From Rudaea sp. (GTDB taxonomy: Bacteria; Pseudomonadota; Gammaproteobacteria; Xanthomonadales; Rhodanobacteraceae): a DNA stretch of 64,000 bases. Positions 17,461 through 26,001 of this stretch are shown here, in pieces. The notes beneath the pieces are model-generated. The model saw only the letters and a list, made by a program, of their open reading frames with translations. It made no database searches and was not told the DNA's origin. Both the position numbers and the translations under genes were made by a program. The stretch's first letter is position 1. Every line of letters starts with the position of its first letter. The DNA is taken from positions 156,405 through 220,404 of the forward strand of contig JARLJU010000022.1 in assembly GCA_031291055.1 (NCBI GenBank). Direction: 5' to 3'.

Positions 17461-18165
17461 TCAGCCGCCACCGTCCTTGTTCGGATCACGGTCGCGGGGT
17501 GCCGGTCGGGACTGTGCTTGCGGCGCCGGCCGCGTCGCGCCAGATGCAGGCTTGTTCGCTGGCAGGGGCGCTGGCCGCGTTGCCGGCCGGCCGCCGTTGG
17601 CTGGTCCGGCGGGACGCGTCACCTGAGGCTGTGGCCGGGGTGTTGGCCGGGTAACCGGAGGTTGCGGTTTCGGCCGTGGTGGCGGGCGATGCCCGGAGGG
17701 TGCCCCCGGTTTTGACGGCGGATGATAGCCGGGACGCGAAGGCCGCGGCGGCGGTAGATGCACATGGATCGAACGACGGTTCCAGCGATCGCGGTCACGA
17801 TACCAGGGGCGCTCGTGGTAGTAGCTGCTCCAGTACGTGCCAAGCACGAAACTGATGACGGGAATACCGATGCGTGCGCCATAGCTGTCGACGTAGACGC
17901 GCGAATTGTTGTAATCGTATTGCAGATATTCGCCCGCGACCCAACCGCGATCGGCGCCGGCGATCACATCGCACCAGATCCACCCATTGACGCAGCCCTG
18001 GATGCTGACGACGGTGCCGAGGGGAAGTGTGGTAATGCGCGGATATTGCGGATCGGGGCCAGCGCGCAGGTTCAGGTTCGCGGTGACGTATGCGTCGGTC
18101 GCGACTGCAGCGGCAGGCAGCAGGGGGGTAAAGCAGGCGATTGCAAGCCAGAACAGCCGTTTCAT
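17461..18165 (-). CDS. exported SH3-domain protein with Pro-rich tail
   Basis: 234 residues from the ATG at 18165 (GGAGAT upstream on the minus strand). After the signal peptide ([19 protein letters not shown]) comes a bacterial SH3 domain, about 25-85: [37 protein letters not shown], and [12 protein letters not shown] middle segment rich in Tyr/Trp follows ([19 protein letters not shown]). The last ~95 residues are a Pro/Arg/Ala-rich, probably unstructured tail. SH3b domains often bind cell-wall peptides, so a periplasmic, envelope-associated role is likely (inference). Confidence 0.82.
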   Translation of the reverse strand: MKRLFWLAIACFTPLLPAAAVATDAYVTANLNLRAGPDPQYPRITTLPLGTVVSIQGCVNGWIWCDVIAGADRGWVAGEYLQYDYNNSRVYVDSYGARIGIPVISFVLGTYWSSYYHERPWYRDRDRWNRRSIHVHLPPPRPSRPGYHPPSKPGAPSGHRPPPRPKPQPPVTRPTPRPQPQVTRPAGPANGGRPATRPAPLPANKPASGATRPAPQAQSRPAPRDRDPNKDGGG

Positions 18166-18329
18166 GGATGCGATCTCCAGTGAGCAACGGGTCATGTCTT
18201 ACACCCCGGGCACGAAAAAATCCATTGCTTTTTCTCTTCCTATGCGGGCATCGGCGTATTGTCATCGATGCCCGGCTGACGTCGGCAAAGCCGAAAGATC
18301 GATTCCCGGAATGAGTATACAATTATCTT

Positions 18330-18600
18330 GTTCCCAGTTTGTGGCCGGGGTGGGCCATCTATTGGTTGATCATCCTGGGCAATCTCACCACGGCGATTGT
18401 GCGGACACGATGACGCGGACTTCTGGCGCTGCTCATTGTCTTCGTCGCGCTGCGGCGCAAATTGCGCCATGAAGAACGCCGACTGGGTGAAATCCTCGGC
18501 CCCGACCATGCAAACTCTCTATCGCAGCGAGTGGCCGCACTCATCCCGTTCGTTCTGTCATGCCATCGTCGGATATCGCTGTCGGACACACGCGTTCGCG
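18330..18600 (+). pseudogene. possible membrane-protein remnant with an in-frame stop
   Basis: One plus-strand frame reads WPGWAIYWLIILGNLTTAIV, a TGA at 18411-18413, then LLALLIVFVALRRKLRHEE and RRLGEILGPDHANSLSQRV, ending near ALIPFVL. The second part resembles the end of small isoprenylcysteine-methyltransferase-like membrane proteins. No start codon with a ribosome-binding site was found. The whole stretch 18166-18860 (about 695 bases) otherwise shows no gene I can support. Confidence 0.28.
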
Positions 18601-18860
18601 GAGCACAGGGGCGAAGTCGCACCTGACGCCATACGTCACTCTGCCGCTGGATATCGACATTTCTTTACCATCGATGCAGGTGCAGCATGGTTTTGCCGGG
18701 CAACGCATCGATAACCCGGGGTCGGCCGGGCTGCGCTGGATTGGCGCTGGCCGGAAGAGGATTCGAGTGCTGTGATCCGCATCCGGACAGGCTGCTGGCA
18801 CTCGAATTGCTTGGACTTGCCCCAATACGCGGCCTTCGTGCGCCTGCGATTCAGGAAAAC

Positions 18861-19478
18861 ATGTTGTTGTCGACGCCATTTGCCATTTCTGCGGATCGCG
18901 ACTCGCCGGTGCGGCAGTTCGTGGAACGCAGCTACCGCATGCGTCTGTTCGGGCTGAGCCTGGGTCTGGTCTGTATCGCCTCGGTGTTGTATCAGAATGC
19001 TGCGCATGTGGCCGTCTGGGCCTTGCTCATCGCCAATGCCTGCGTGTGGCCGCCGCTGGCCCGGTTCCTGGCCTTGCGCAGCGTCGACCCGGTGACGACG
19101 GAAACGCGCAGCCTGCTGATCGATTCGGCGATGGGCGGGGTCTGGATCGCGCTGATGCAGTTCAATCTGCTGCCCAGCGTGCTGATCGCACTGGTCCTGT
19201 CCATCGACAAGATAAGGATCGACGGCTGGTTGCTGCTGATGCGCAGTCTGGTCGTGCAACTGGCCGCCTGTGTGCTTGCTGCGGCAATTCATGGCCTGGA
19301 ATTCGCCCCACAAACCACGATGCTGACGATCGTGGCGTCGCTGCCGTTGCTGATCGGCTACCCGCTCGCCATGAGCGTATCGGCGCATTCGTTGATGCAG
19401 ACTGTGCGCTACCAGAATCATCGGCTGGCCCGGCTGCATCGCGAGAATCCCGTCGAAGTGCTCGATTCGGCCCAGTAG
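18861..19478 (+). CDS. MASE2 membrane sensor domain protein lacking an output domain
   Basis: 205 residues from the ATG at 18861, which has CAGGA just upstream. It contains only a MASE2-like domain: an arginine-rich start (ERSYRMRLFGLSLG) and about five helices, with VWALLIANACVWPPLARFLA, SLLIDSAMGGVWIALMQFN and VSAHSLMQTVRYQNHRLA. In most proteins MASE2 is followed by a GGDEF diguanylate cyclase. Here the stop comes right after the last helix, and no GGDEF-like sequence is found in the 120 bases before the chitinase gene. It may be a stand-alone sensor or the N-terminal relic of a cyclase. Confidence 0.75.
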   Translation: MLLSTPFAISADRDSPVRQFVERSYRMRLFGLSLGLVCIASVLYQNAAHVAVWALLIANACVWPPLARFLALRSVDPVTTETRSLLIDSAMGGVWIALMQFNLLPSVLIALVLSIDKIRIDGWLLLMRSLVVQLAACVLAAAIHGLEFAPQTTMLTIVASLPLLIGYPLAMSVSAHSLMQTVRYQNHRLARLHRENPVEVLDSAQ

Positions 19479-19600
19479 CGCCGCGAAACGGAAATCTCGC
19501 ATATCGGTGCCGTACGATTTGCGGCGGCCGACGCAGTATTGATGCTTTCGCTGACCGATAGTGCAGTATTCTCAGAGGCGGCGCTGTCCGGAGCGCATGC

Positions 19601-20746
19601 ATGATCCTTCGCCAGATTTTCGCCCCTGCGTTGTTGCTTGCTGCCACCAATGCGCCCGCGGCTGGCGACTTCGTGTTCGCGAGCAATTTTGACGGCGCGT
19701 GGATTTCCGGCTACTACGTCGGTTATCAAGCGGGTTTGTATCCGATTGCAGATGTCGATTTTGCCGCGCTGACCCATCTGGTCGTTGGCCGGGTCGTGCC
19801 GAACGCCGACGGTACGCTGAATACGAGTTTCGATATCGACGCGACGCATGGGCCGACATGGGCGAAGCAAGCCACTGCAGCGGCACACGCGCATGGCGTC
19901 AAAGCACTCCTCATGCTTGGCGGGGCCGGTGAACAGGCCGGCTGGATCGGCGCTGCATCATCCGCTCATCGCGCAACCTTCGTGGCCAATCTTCTGCAGG
20001 TCGCCGACGACTATACGTTCGACGGTTTCGATCTGGACTGGGAGCCATTGACGGCGTCCGATCAGCCGGATTTCATCCGGCTTGCGCAAGCGCTGCGCGC
20101 GGCAAAACCGGGATTGATCCTGACTGTGCCCGTGGGCTGGATCAACGCCAACTTCGCGTCACCGCAGGACGCGTTTTACGGCTCTATCGCACCCTTGTTC
20201 GATCAGATCAACATCATGAGCTATGGCATGGCCGGCGACTGGGACGGCTGGGAAAGCTGGTATACCTCGGCAGTCACGGACGCCGGCGTCAACACGCCAA
20301 GTTCCGTGGCAAGCAGCGCCGCTTACTATCTTGCCGCGGGCGTGCCATCCAGCCGGCTGGGCGTGGGCATCGGCTTCTACGGCATGTGCTGGACCGGTGT
20401 GAGCGGGGCGCGGCAAAGTTCCGGCAGCGAGATTGCCGACGACAACGTCATGAGCTACGAAAATATCATGACGCAGTACTACAGCGCGGCCTGGTATCAG
20501 TACGACGCCACGGCGATGGCGCCGTCGCTCGGCGCTGCGGCAGCCTTCGGCCCTGCTTCGGGGCCAAAATGCAATTTCGTTTCGTATGAAGACCCGGCCT
20601 CGGTGACCGCAAAGGGGAGCTTTGCCCTGCAGAACAAGCTGGGCGGCACGATCATCTGGACGATCGGCGAAGGCCACCAGTCCGAATTGCCCGCCGGGCA
20701 ACGTGATCCGCTGCTGGAGGCAGTGCGCGCCGCGTTTCGCCCTTGA
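19601..20746 (+). CDS. secreted GH18 chitinase-like glycoside hydrolase
   Basis: 381 residues. Short signal peptide MILRQIFAPALLLAATNAPA. The GH18 TIM barrel has the catalytic D-x-x-D-x-D-x-E as Asp141-Gly-Phe-Asp144-Leu-Asp146-Trp-Glu148, with Glu148 the proton donor, plus QINIMSYGM and GTIIWTIGEGH at the last strand. It should cleave beta-1,4-linked N-acetylglucosamine polymers outside the cell. No chitin-binding module is attached. Right after the signal peptide it carries DFVFASNFD (residues 23-31), similar to the C-terminal tail of three other exported proteins in this window. Confidence 0.9.
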   Translation: MILRQIFAPALLLAATNAPAAGDFVFASNFDGAWISGYYVGYQAGLYPIADVDFAALTHLVVGRVVPNADGTLNTSFDIDATHGPTWAKQATAAAHAHGVKALLMLGGAGEQAGWIGAASSAHRATFVANLLQVADDYTFDGFDLDWEPLTASDQPDFIRLAQALRAAKPGLILTVPVGWINANFASPQDAFYGSIAPLFDQINIMSYGMAGDWDGWESWYTSAVTDAGVNTPSSVASSAAYYLAAGVPSSRLGVGIGFYGMCWTGVSGARQSSGSEIADDNVMSYENIMTQYYSAAWYQYDATAMAPSLGAAAAFGPASGPKCNFVSYEDPASVTAKGSFALQNKLGGTIIWTIGEGHQSELPAGQRDPLLEAVRAAFRP

Positions 20747-20819
20747 GAATCGGCCGTTGGTAATGAGAAGCGTATGATCGCGCTATGCCGTGTTGCGGCG
20801 CTTCAAGAGGCCAGTCGTC

Positions 20820-21422
20820 GTGCCAACCCACGATCCGCGCATCGATGCCTACATTGAAAAATCGGCTGCTTTCGCCCGGCCGATCCTGGTCCATCTGCGC
20901 AATGTCGTGCATCGAGCCTGTCCGCAGGTGGAAGAAACGATGAAATGGAATTTTCCACATTTCATGCACCACGGCATGCTGTGCGCGATGGCCGCTTTCA
21001 AGCAGCATTGCACGTTTGGCTTCTGGAAGGAAAGTCTGGTTCTTGCCGGAACGCGGCAAGGCGACGGTGACGCGATGGGCCAATTCGGCCGCATCACCAG
21101 CGTCAAGGAACTGCCAGCGCAGAAAGTTCTCGCCGCATATGTCCGCAAGGCGATGCAACTGAACGAAGCAGGGATCAAGTCGCCACGAGCGAAGCCGGGC
21201 CGCAAGCCACCCCTGGCCATTCCGGAAGATATGTCATCCGCGCTGAAGAAGAACAGGAAGGCCGCCACGACATTTGCAGGCTTCAGTCCGAGCCAGCAGC
21301 GCGAATATGTCGAATGGATCGGTGAGGCCAAGCGCGATGAAACCCGGGCGGTTCGGCTGGCAACAACGATCCAGTGGCTGAGCGAAGGCAAACAACGCAA
21401 CTGGAAATACATGAATTGCTGA
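20820..21422 (+). CDS. YdeI/OmpD-associated family protein (DUF1801-like)
   Basis: 200 residues from the GTG at 20820, which follows AAGAGG; a GTG at 20790 is also in frame. The N-terminal DUF1801-like domain has ILVHLRNVVHRACPQVEETM followed by KWNFPHFMHHG, MLCAMAAFKQHCTFGFW and AYVRKAM. The C-terminal bacteriocin-protection-like segment has FAGFSPSQQREYVEWIGEAK and R-x-x-R-L-A-T-x-I-x-W. Proteins of this group are cytosolic, and their function is poorly defined. Confidence 0.85.
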   Translation: MPTHDPRIDAYIEKSAAFARPILVHLRNVVHRACPQVEETMKWNFPHFMHHGMLCAMAAFKQHCTFGFWKESLVLAGTRQGDGDAMGQFGRITSVKELPAQKVLAAYVRKAMQLNEAGIKSPRAKPGRKPPLAIPEDMSSALKKNRKAATTFAGFSPSQQREYVEWIGEAKRDETRAVRLATTIQWLSEGKQRNWKYMNC

Positions 21423-21474
21423 GCCTGCCCTGTATATTGCGCATCGTCTTCAGCAAAGCATCGACGAGGTTTTC

Positions 21475-22086
21475 GTGATCACCACTCTCATCATCATCGC
21501 GATCACCGCGGTGGTTTCCATTGTCACGTTCAGCAACGCCGAACTGATGCAACGCCTGATCCTATGGCCTCCGGCGGTGACCCGCGACCATCAGTACTAC
21601 CGGTTGGTCACATACGGGCTGATTCATGCCGATCCCCAGCATCTGATCTTCAACATGCTGACGCTGTATTTCTTCGGCCAGGCGATGGAACAACTGTACG
21701 ACCACTATCTCGGGGTGTTTGGTTTTGCGTTGTTCTATATCGGCGGTCTGGTCGTCTCGATCCTGCCGACGTATCTTCGCAACCGGAACAATTCGCGCTA
21801 TCGCAGTCTCGGGGCGTCTGGCGCCGTGTCGGCAGTGCTGTTCGCGTTCATCCTGATCAATCCCTGGGCAAAAATCATCGTGCTGGTCCTGCCGATGCCC
21901 GCGATTCTCTATGCGATCGCCTACTTGGCCTATACCTATTACATGGATCGGCAGAACGCCGGCAACATCAACCACAGCGCCCACTTGTGGGGCGCCGCCT
22001 ACGGCGTTATTTTCACGATTGTGATGGAGCCACGGGTGATCGGCCTGTTTCTCGACGGCCTTGCGCATCCGCATTCAGGCATGTGA
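21475..22086 (+). CDS. rhomboid-family intramembrane serine protease
   Basis: 203 residues from a GTG at 21475. Six hydrophobic segments are apparent. The catalytic pair is Ser115 (SLGASGAVSA) and His170 (NHSAHLWGAAYG). The conserved loop and helix HADPQHLIFNMLTLYFFG carries the expected H-x-x-x-N arrangement. Bacterial rhomboids cut transmembrane segments within the inner membrane; the substrate is unknown. It stands alone between two unrelated genes. Confidence 0.93.
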   Translation: MITTLIIIAITAVVSIVTFSNAELMQRLILWPPAVTRDHQYYRLVTYGLIHADPQHLIFNMLTLYFFGQAMEQLYDHYLGVFGFALFYIGGLVVSILPTYLRNRNNSRYRSLGASGAVSAVLFAFILINPWAKIIVLVLPMPAILYAIAYLAYTYYMDRQNAGNINHSAHLWGAAYGVIFTIVMEPRVIGLFLDGLAHPHSGM

Positions 22087-22200
22087 ATCGATGCCGAAAC
22101 GCATAGAAGACGAATGCAAAACGTGCCCATCCCGGATGCTCAGCAGCGATTCAACCTTCTCCGGCTATGCTCTGCCCAAGAAACCAAAGGAGAATAGGTC

Positions 22201-22575
22201 ATGAAACGTCTCATGAGTCTGGTCTTGGCCGCTGGCATGTTGGTCACGCTGGGCGGTTGTGTTTACGGACCCGGCTACTATCAGCGCCCGGGCGTGGTTT
22301 ACGACGACGGTGCTGCCCCTGGCTACGATGGCGCGGCTGTAGGCTACGATGATGGCTACTACGCGCCGGCTTATGCGGGCTATTACGGACCATACGGTTA
22401 CGGCTATGGCTACGGCTACTACGGCCCGGTGATTGGCTTGGGCTTCTTCGGTGGTTATTACGGCTATGGCCACGGTTACCATGGCCCGTGGCGCGGCGGA
22501 TATCACGGCGGTGGCTGGCACGGCGGCATGGCGCACGGTGTGTCGCATGGCGGGGGCTGGCACGCCGGTCACTGA
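22201..22575 (+). CDS. small Gly/Tyr-rich lipoprotein
   Basis: 124 residues. AAAGGAGA precedes the ATG at 22201 with good spacing. The lipobox VTLGGC ends the signal peptide. The mature part is low-complexity: repeats of Y-G/Y-Y-G-P/G-Y-G in the middle, then His/Gly/Trp-rich repeats (YHGPWRGGYHGGGWHGG) at the end. It is lipid-anchored in the envelope. Function unknown; the aromatic-glycine repeats are common in small stress-related lipoproteins. A strong terminator follows. Confidence 0.8.
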   Translation: MKRLMSLVLAAGMLVTLGGCVYGPGYYQRPGVVYDDGAAPGYDGAAVGYDDGYYAPAYAGYYGPYGYGYGYGYYGPVIGLGFFGGYYGYGHGYHGPWRGGYHGGGWHGGMAHGVSHGGGWHAGH

Positions 22576-22600
22576 TGCAGTCGCAGGCAATTGATCCACG

Positions 22601-22638
22601 ACGGGCGATCCGGTAACGGCTCGCCCGTTTTCTTTTTC
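22601..22638 (+). terminator. intrinsic terminator after the Gly/Tyr-rich lipoprotein gene
   Basis: A perfect 8-base inverted repeat, ACGGGCGA (22601-22608) with TCGCCCGT (22621-22628), encloses a 12-base loop and is followed by a T-rich tract, TTTTCTTTTTC. It starts 25 bases after the stop. Confidence 0.85.
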
Positions 22639-22792
22639 TGGCCCGGAAATTGCCAACACGCGTGAAGCGTGCAAGGCATTGTACACAAGTTGACTTTTAC
22701 GATGCCGGACACGCGCGCGGAAGTCGATTCTAGCCGTTGTCGAGCGCTTTGGGCAGTCTGGCCGCTGCGCTCACGGGTGCTATGATCCGGGC

Positions 22793-23278
22793 ATGGCAAT
22801 TGTCGCCGACCAGCACACCGCGGTACTGCCGGGACGCTTCGCGTACCTGATGGGGCTGTATGCCGAAAATTATCATCGGCTCGCGCGCCTGTTTGCACCG
22901 CAAACGCTGGATCTCGGCAGCTACCGTTCCTGCGTCGATGATGGTCTGGATTTGCATCTGGAAGTCGTGGAGCGCCATCCCTACACGATGGAACTGCATC
23001 TGACTTATTGCATGGCCGATCGCGATACCGGCGGTCCGTCGCCGTCAGCATGGTTGCGCGTCTATCGTGATGCCCATGTCGCGGAGGCAACACACTGTCA
23101 TCCCGGCAAGCGCTTGTGGCACGCGCTGGGTCCGTTCCCGCCGGCGAAGACAGTCTTCGAACATCGCATGCGCATGGCCAGTTTTCTCAATCGCTGGCTC
23201 GAATATCTTGCGGAACAGGGGCACTCGCGCGGCACCCTCGAGCCAATTGCCGCAGGCGCGTTGCCTCATTGCGCCTGA
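22793..23278 (+). CDS. DUF1249 domain protein (YqiB family)
   Basis: 161 residues. The order of conserved stretches, FAYLMGLYAENYHRLARLF, DLHLEVVERHPYTMELHLTY, PSAWLRVYRDAHVAEATHC and KTVFEHRMRMASFLNRWLEYL, matches DUF1249/YqiB, a cytosolic family of unknown function. In many gammaproteobacteria this gene lies near nudF and cpdA, but neither is here. Confidence 0.88.
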   Translation: MAIVADQHTAVLPGRFAYLMGLYAENYHRLARLFAPQTLDLGSYRSCVDDGLDLHLEVVERHPYTMELHLTYCMADRDTGGPSPSAWLRVYRDAHVAEATHCHPGKRLWHALGPFPPAKTVFEHRMRMASFLNRWLEYLAEQGHSRGTLEPIAAGALPHCA

Positions 23279-23357
23279 ATCCCGTTCACGCCTGCTGCCA
23301 TCTGCCTGTCATCTGATCACGGCATGCTGATCGCATCACCGACTTGGCGATGCGGCG

Positions 23358-23537
23358 ATGGACCAACTGATGTACTGGCTGGATCGGGGCGACTGGGTCG
23401 TTTCGCTGCAGCATGCGTGGATCTGGGCGTCGCTCACGACGGTCCTGACGCTAGCGACCGTCGTCGGAATTGCTGCCATCGGTCGTCACTATGACGGGCA
23501 GGAACGGCGCTCCGGGAGTTCGCAGGCGCAGGCTTGA
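23358..23537 (+). CDS. possible 59-residue single-helix membrane protein
   Basis: The ATG at 23358 gives MDQLMYWLDRGDWVVSLQHA, a hydrophobic helix WIWASLTTVLTLATVVGIAA, and a short charged tail ending at the TGA at 23535-23537. The upstream ribosome-binding site is weak (GGCGATGCGGCG). It occupies an otherwise empty 470-base gap between 23278 and 23749. Supported by the open frame and plausible topology only. Confidence 0.35.
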   Translation: MDQLMYWLDRGDWVVSLQHAWIWASLTTVLTLATVVGIAAIGRHYDGQERRSGSSQAQA

Positions 23538-23748
23538 CGGCGCGCTCGGCGATATAAAGGAAGCCTCCGCAGGCGCGTTGTGCCAGCGACGCACCTTGCC
23601 CCGCCAGCCTCCGCCGCCCACCTATCGCTGCTCACGTGTCGCGTGCGGTCGCGCGCGAAATCCTGCGAAAATCCGCTATCCTGTGACGATAAAAGCCCAC
23701 TCGGGCTGCTTTGATGCGGATCAAGATGACCATTGCCGAATTCATTCA

Positions 23749-24894
23749 ATGAGTGCGCGCAAGATACTGTTGCTGAGCGTATCGGCCGGAGCCGGCCATG
23801 TGCGCGCCGCCGAAGCCCTGCGCGCCTATTCCGAAGCCGAACTGCACGATGTTCAGGCGCTGCATCTGGATGTCATGGACTATGCCTCGACGACGTTCCG
23901 CAAATTGTATACCGATGCCTACATCAAACTCGTCAACAAGCATCCAGCGCTGTGGGGCATGCTTTACCAGATGACCGCCGACGCGCGTACCGACGCGACG
24001 ATGCACAAGATGCGGCGCTCTATCGAACGACTCAATACTCGCGCTTTGCGCAAGCGCATCGACGAGTTCGAACCCGACGCGATCATCTGCACGCACTTCC
24101 TGCCAGCGGAAATCCTAATGCACGAAATCCGCCGCGGACGCCTGAACGTACCGGTCTGGGTGCAGGTGACGGATTTCGACCTGCACCGCATGTGGGTCAT
24201 CCCGCACATGACTGGCTACTTTGCCGCCAACGAGGAAATCGCGTTCCGGATGCGCGCCGTCGGCATGGCGGCGGCGACCGTGCATGTCACCGGCATTCCG
24301 ATCATGCCGGCCTTCGCGCAACCCTTGCAGCGCCAGGAATGCGCGCGTGAATTCGGTCTGGATCCGGAGCAACGCACGCTCCTCCTGATGGGCGGCGGGG
24401 CAGGCGTTGGCAACCTCGAACAGGTGGCCGCGAGCCTGCTTGCGCTCGACGCTGAATTCCAAGTGATCGTGCTTGCCGGAAAAAATGCCGCGGCGCTGGC
24501 TGCGTTGCGGGAACTGGCACGCCAGCACCCGTCGCGACTGTTTCCGCAAGGTTACTCGCATCAGGTGGAGCGATTGATGGCCTGCGCCGATCTGGTCATC
24601 ACCAAACCCGGTGGCCTGACCAGCTCAGAATGTCTGGCGATGGGCGCGCCGATGATCGTGCACTCGCCCATTCCGGGGCAGGAGGAACGCAATGCCGATT
24701 ACCTGCTTGAGCAGGGTGCGGCGCTGAAGGCGGTGGATACGGTCGGATTGCAGTATCGCGTCGCCGAATTACTCGCCTCGTCCGTGCGCCTCGCGCAGTT
24801 GCGCGCACGCACCCAGGCCATCGCGCGTCCGCGTGCAGCCCGCGAGGTGTTGCGGATTGTGCTCGAAGCGACTGCGGAATCACACGGCGCATGA
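23749..24894 (+). CDS. MGDG-synthase-type glycosyltransferase (GT28-like)
   Basis: 381 residues. The frame is open from 23470, but the homologous part starts at the ATG at 23749 (MSARKILLLSVSAGAGHVRA). The N-terminal domain has the GAGH motif and LDVMDYASTTFRK, like monogalactosyldiacylglycerol synthase and UgtP. The C-terminal donor-binding domain has LLMGGGAGVGN and KPGGLTSSECLAMGAPMIV. It probably transfers a sugar to a membrane lipid at the cytosolic face of the inner membrane. The following membrane-protein gene overlaps by ATGA, so the two likely form an operon. Confidence 0.85.
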   Translation: MSARKILLLSVSAGAGHVRAAEALRAYSEAELHDVQALHLDVMDYASTTFRKLYTDAYIKLVNKHPALWGMLYQMTADARTDATMHKMRRSIERLNTRALRKRIDEFEPDAIICTHFLPAEILMHEIRRGRLNVPVWVQVTDFDLHRMWVIPHMTGYFAANEEIAFRMRAVGMAAATVHVTGIPIMPAFAQPLQRQECAREFGLDPEQRTLLLMGGGAGVGNLEQVAASLLALDAEFQVIVLAGKNAAALAALRELARQHPSRLFPQGYSHQVERLMACADLVITKPGGLTSSECLAMGAPMIVHSPIPGQEERNADYLLEQGAALKAVDTVGLQYRVAELLASSVRLAQLRARTQAIARPRAAREVLRIVLEATAESHGA

Positions 24895-25409
24895 ATGACG
24901 CGGTGCGTTTCCGCTGGCTGCTCGTGCCGACGATCCTCTGGATCCTGCTGCTCGCCTATTTCCTCGCCAATGTCGAAATTCAGATCGAGGGCGCGGCTGG
25001 CTGGGCGGCAAACCTGCCGACCTGGCGGATCGCGCCGAACTGGCTGCTCGATATTTTCTGGGGTGGCCGGCCGATGACCGGCTACCACGCATGGATGTTT
25101 CCCAGCATCGCGCTTTTTCTGCATTTTCCACTTGTATTCTTCTGGCGCTGGTCGTGGCGGCTGGAAGCGCGTCTGTTGGCCTGCATCCTGATGTTCTGGA
25201 TCGCCGAGGATTTCTTCTGGTTCGCGTTGAATCCGGCCTTCGGTCTGGCGCGTTTTTCGCCTGCAAATATTCCGTGGCATGTCCACTGGTGGGCGGGCGC
25301 ACCGACCGACTACTGGGTCTTCCTGGGTATCGCGGCCGCGCTTTTCGGCTTGTCCTGCAGCAAACGGCGCAGCAACCAGGCCAGCCGGCTGCTCGATCGC
25401 TCGGAATGA
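24891..25409 (+). CDS. integral membrane protein, unknown, coupled to the glycosyltransferase
   Basis: 172 residues; the start overlaps the stop of the glycosyltransferase gene as ATGA (24891-24894). About four helices are visible: WLLVPTILWILLLAYFLA, WMFPSIALFLHFPLVFFW, LLACILMFWIAEDFFWFAL and DYWVFLGIAAALFGL. It is rich in Trp, with conserved-looking NIPWHVHWW between the last two. No family recognised. Tight coupling suggests a role with the lipid glycosyltransferase (inference). Confidence 0.75.
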   Translation: MNDAVRFRWLLVPTILWILLLAYFLANVEIQIEGAAGWAANLPTWRIAPNWLLDIFWGGRPMTGYHAWMFPSIALFLHFPLVFFWRWSWRLEARLLACILMFWIAEDFFWFALNPAFGLARFSPANIPWHVHWWAGAPTDYWVFLGIAAALFGLSCSKRRSNQASRLLDRSE

Positions 25410-25490
25410 GCGGGTCTTCAGCTTTCACATCAGATTTTTACGCGAGGCGAGGGCATAATCGGCTGGTACCCCAACGTCAGGAGATCGCTC

Positions 25491-25913
25491 ATGAAGCTCG
25501 AAAAGGTTCTTTACACGGCACACGCCACCGCCACCGGAGGTCGCGACGGTCGCGCCAAATCCTCTGATGGGCGCATCGACGTCGTGCTCAAGCCGCCGAA
25601 GGAAATGGGCGGCACAGGTGAAGGCGTGAATCCCGAGCAGCTGTTTGCTGCCGGCTACGCGGCCTGTTTCATCGGTGCCATCAAATTCGTCGGCGGACGC
25701 GACAAAGTCGCGGTTCCCGCAGATACGTCGATTGAAAGTTCGGTCGGCATCGGTCCGATTCCGCAAGGCTTCGGCATCCAGGTCGAATTGAAGATCTCGA
25801 TTCCAGGTGTCGATCGGGCGACCGCGCAATCGCTGGTAGAGAAAGCGCACGTAGTCTGTCCCTACTCGAACGCGACGCGCGGCAATATCGACGTGATTTT
25901 GACCGTGGTTTGA
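25491..25913 (+). CDS. ohr: organic hydroperoxide resistance protein Ohr
   Basis: 140 residues, the usual Ohr length. The ATG at 25491 follows AGGAGAT. The two redox cysteines are Cys59 (GYAACFIGA) and Cys123 ([12 protein letters not shown]). Ohr is a cytosolic dithiol peroxidase that reduces organic and lipid hydroperoxides. The usual regulator OhrR (MarR family) is not next to it. Confidence 0.95.
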   Translation: MKLEKVLYTAHATATGGRDGRAKSSDGRIDVVLKPPKEMGGTGEGVNPEQLFAAGYAACFIGAIKFVGGRDKVAVPADTSIESSVGIGPIPQGFGIQVELKISIPGVDRATAQSLVEKAHVVCPYSNATRGNIDVILTVV

Positions 25914-26001
25914 GCTTTAATGCGGATCGAGCCTGTGTCCGCACGGGCTTGCCGCCGACAAATCGCGAACTCGCCAGCATTCTGTTTTCTGGGGGTAATT
26001 C

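Noticed and set aside
16414..17715. 433-codon plus-strand frame across the methyltransferase and VOC genes
   Set aside because: It is antisense to recognised families on the minus strand and shows no domain of its own.
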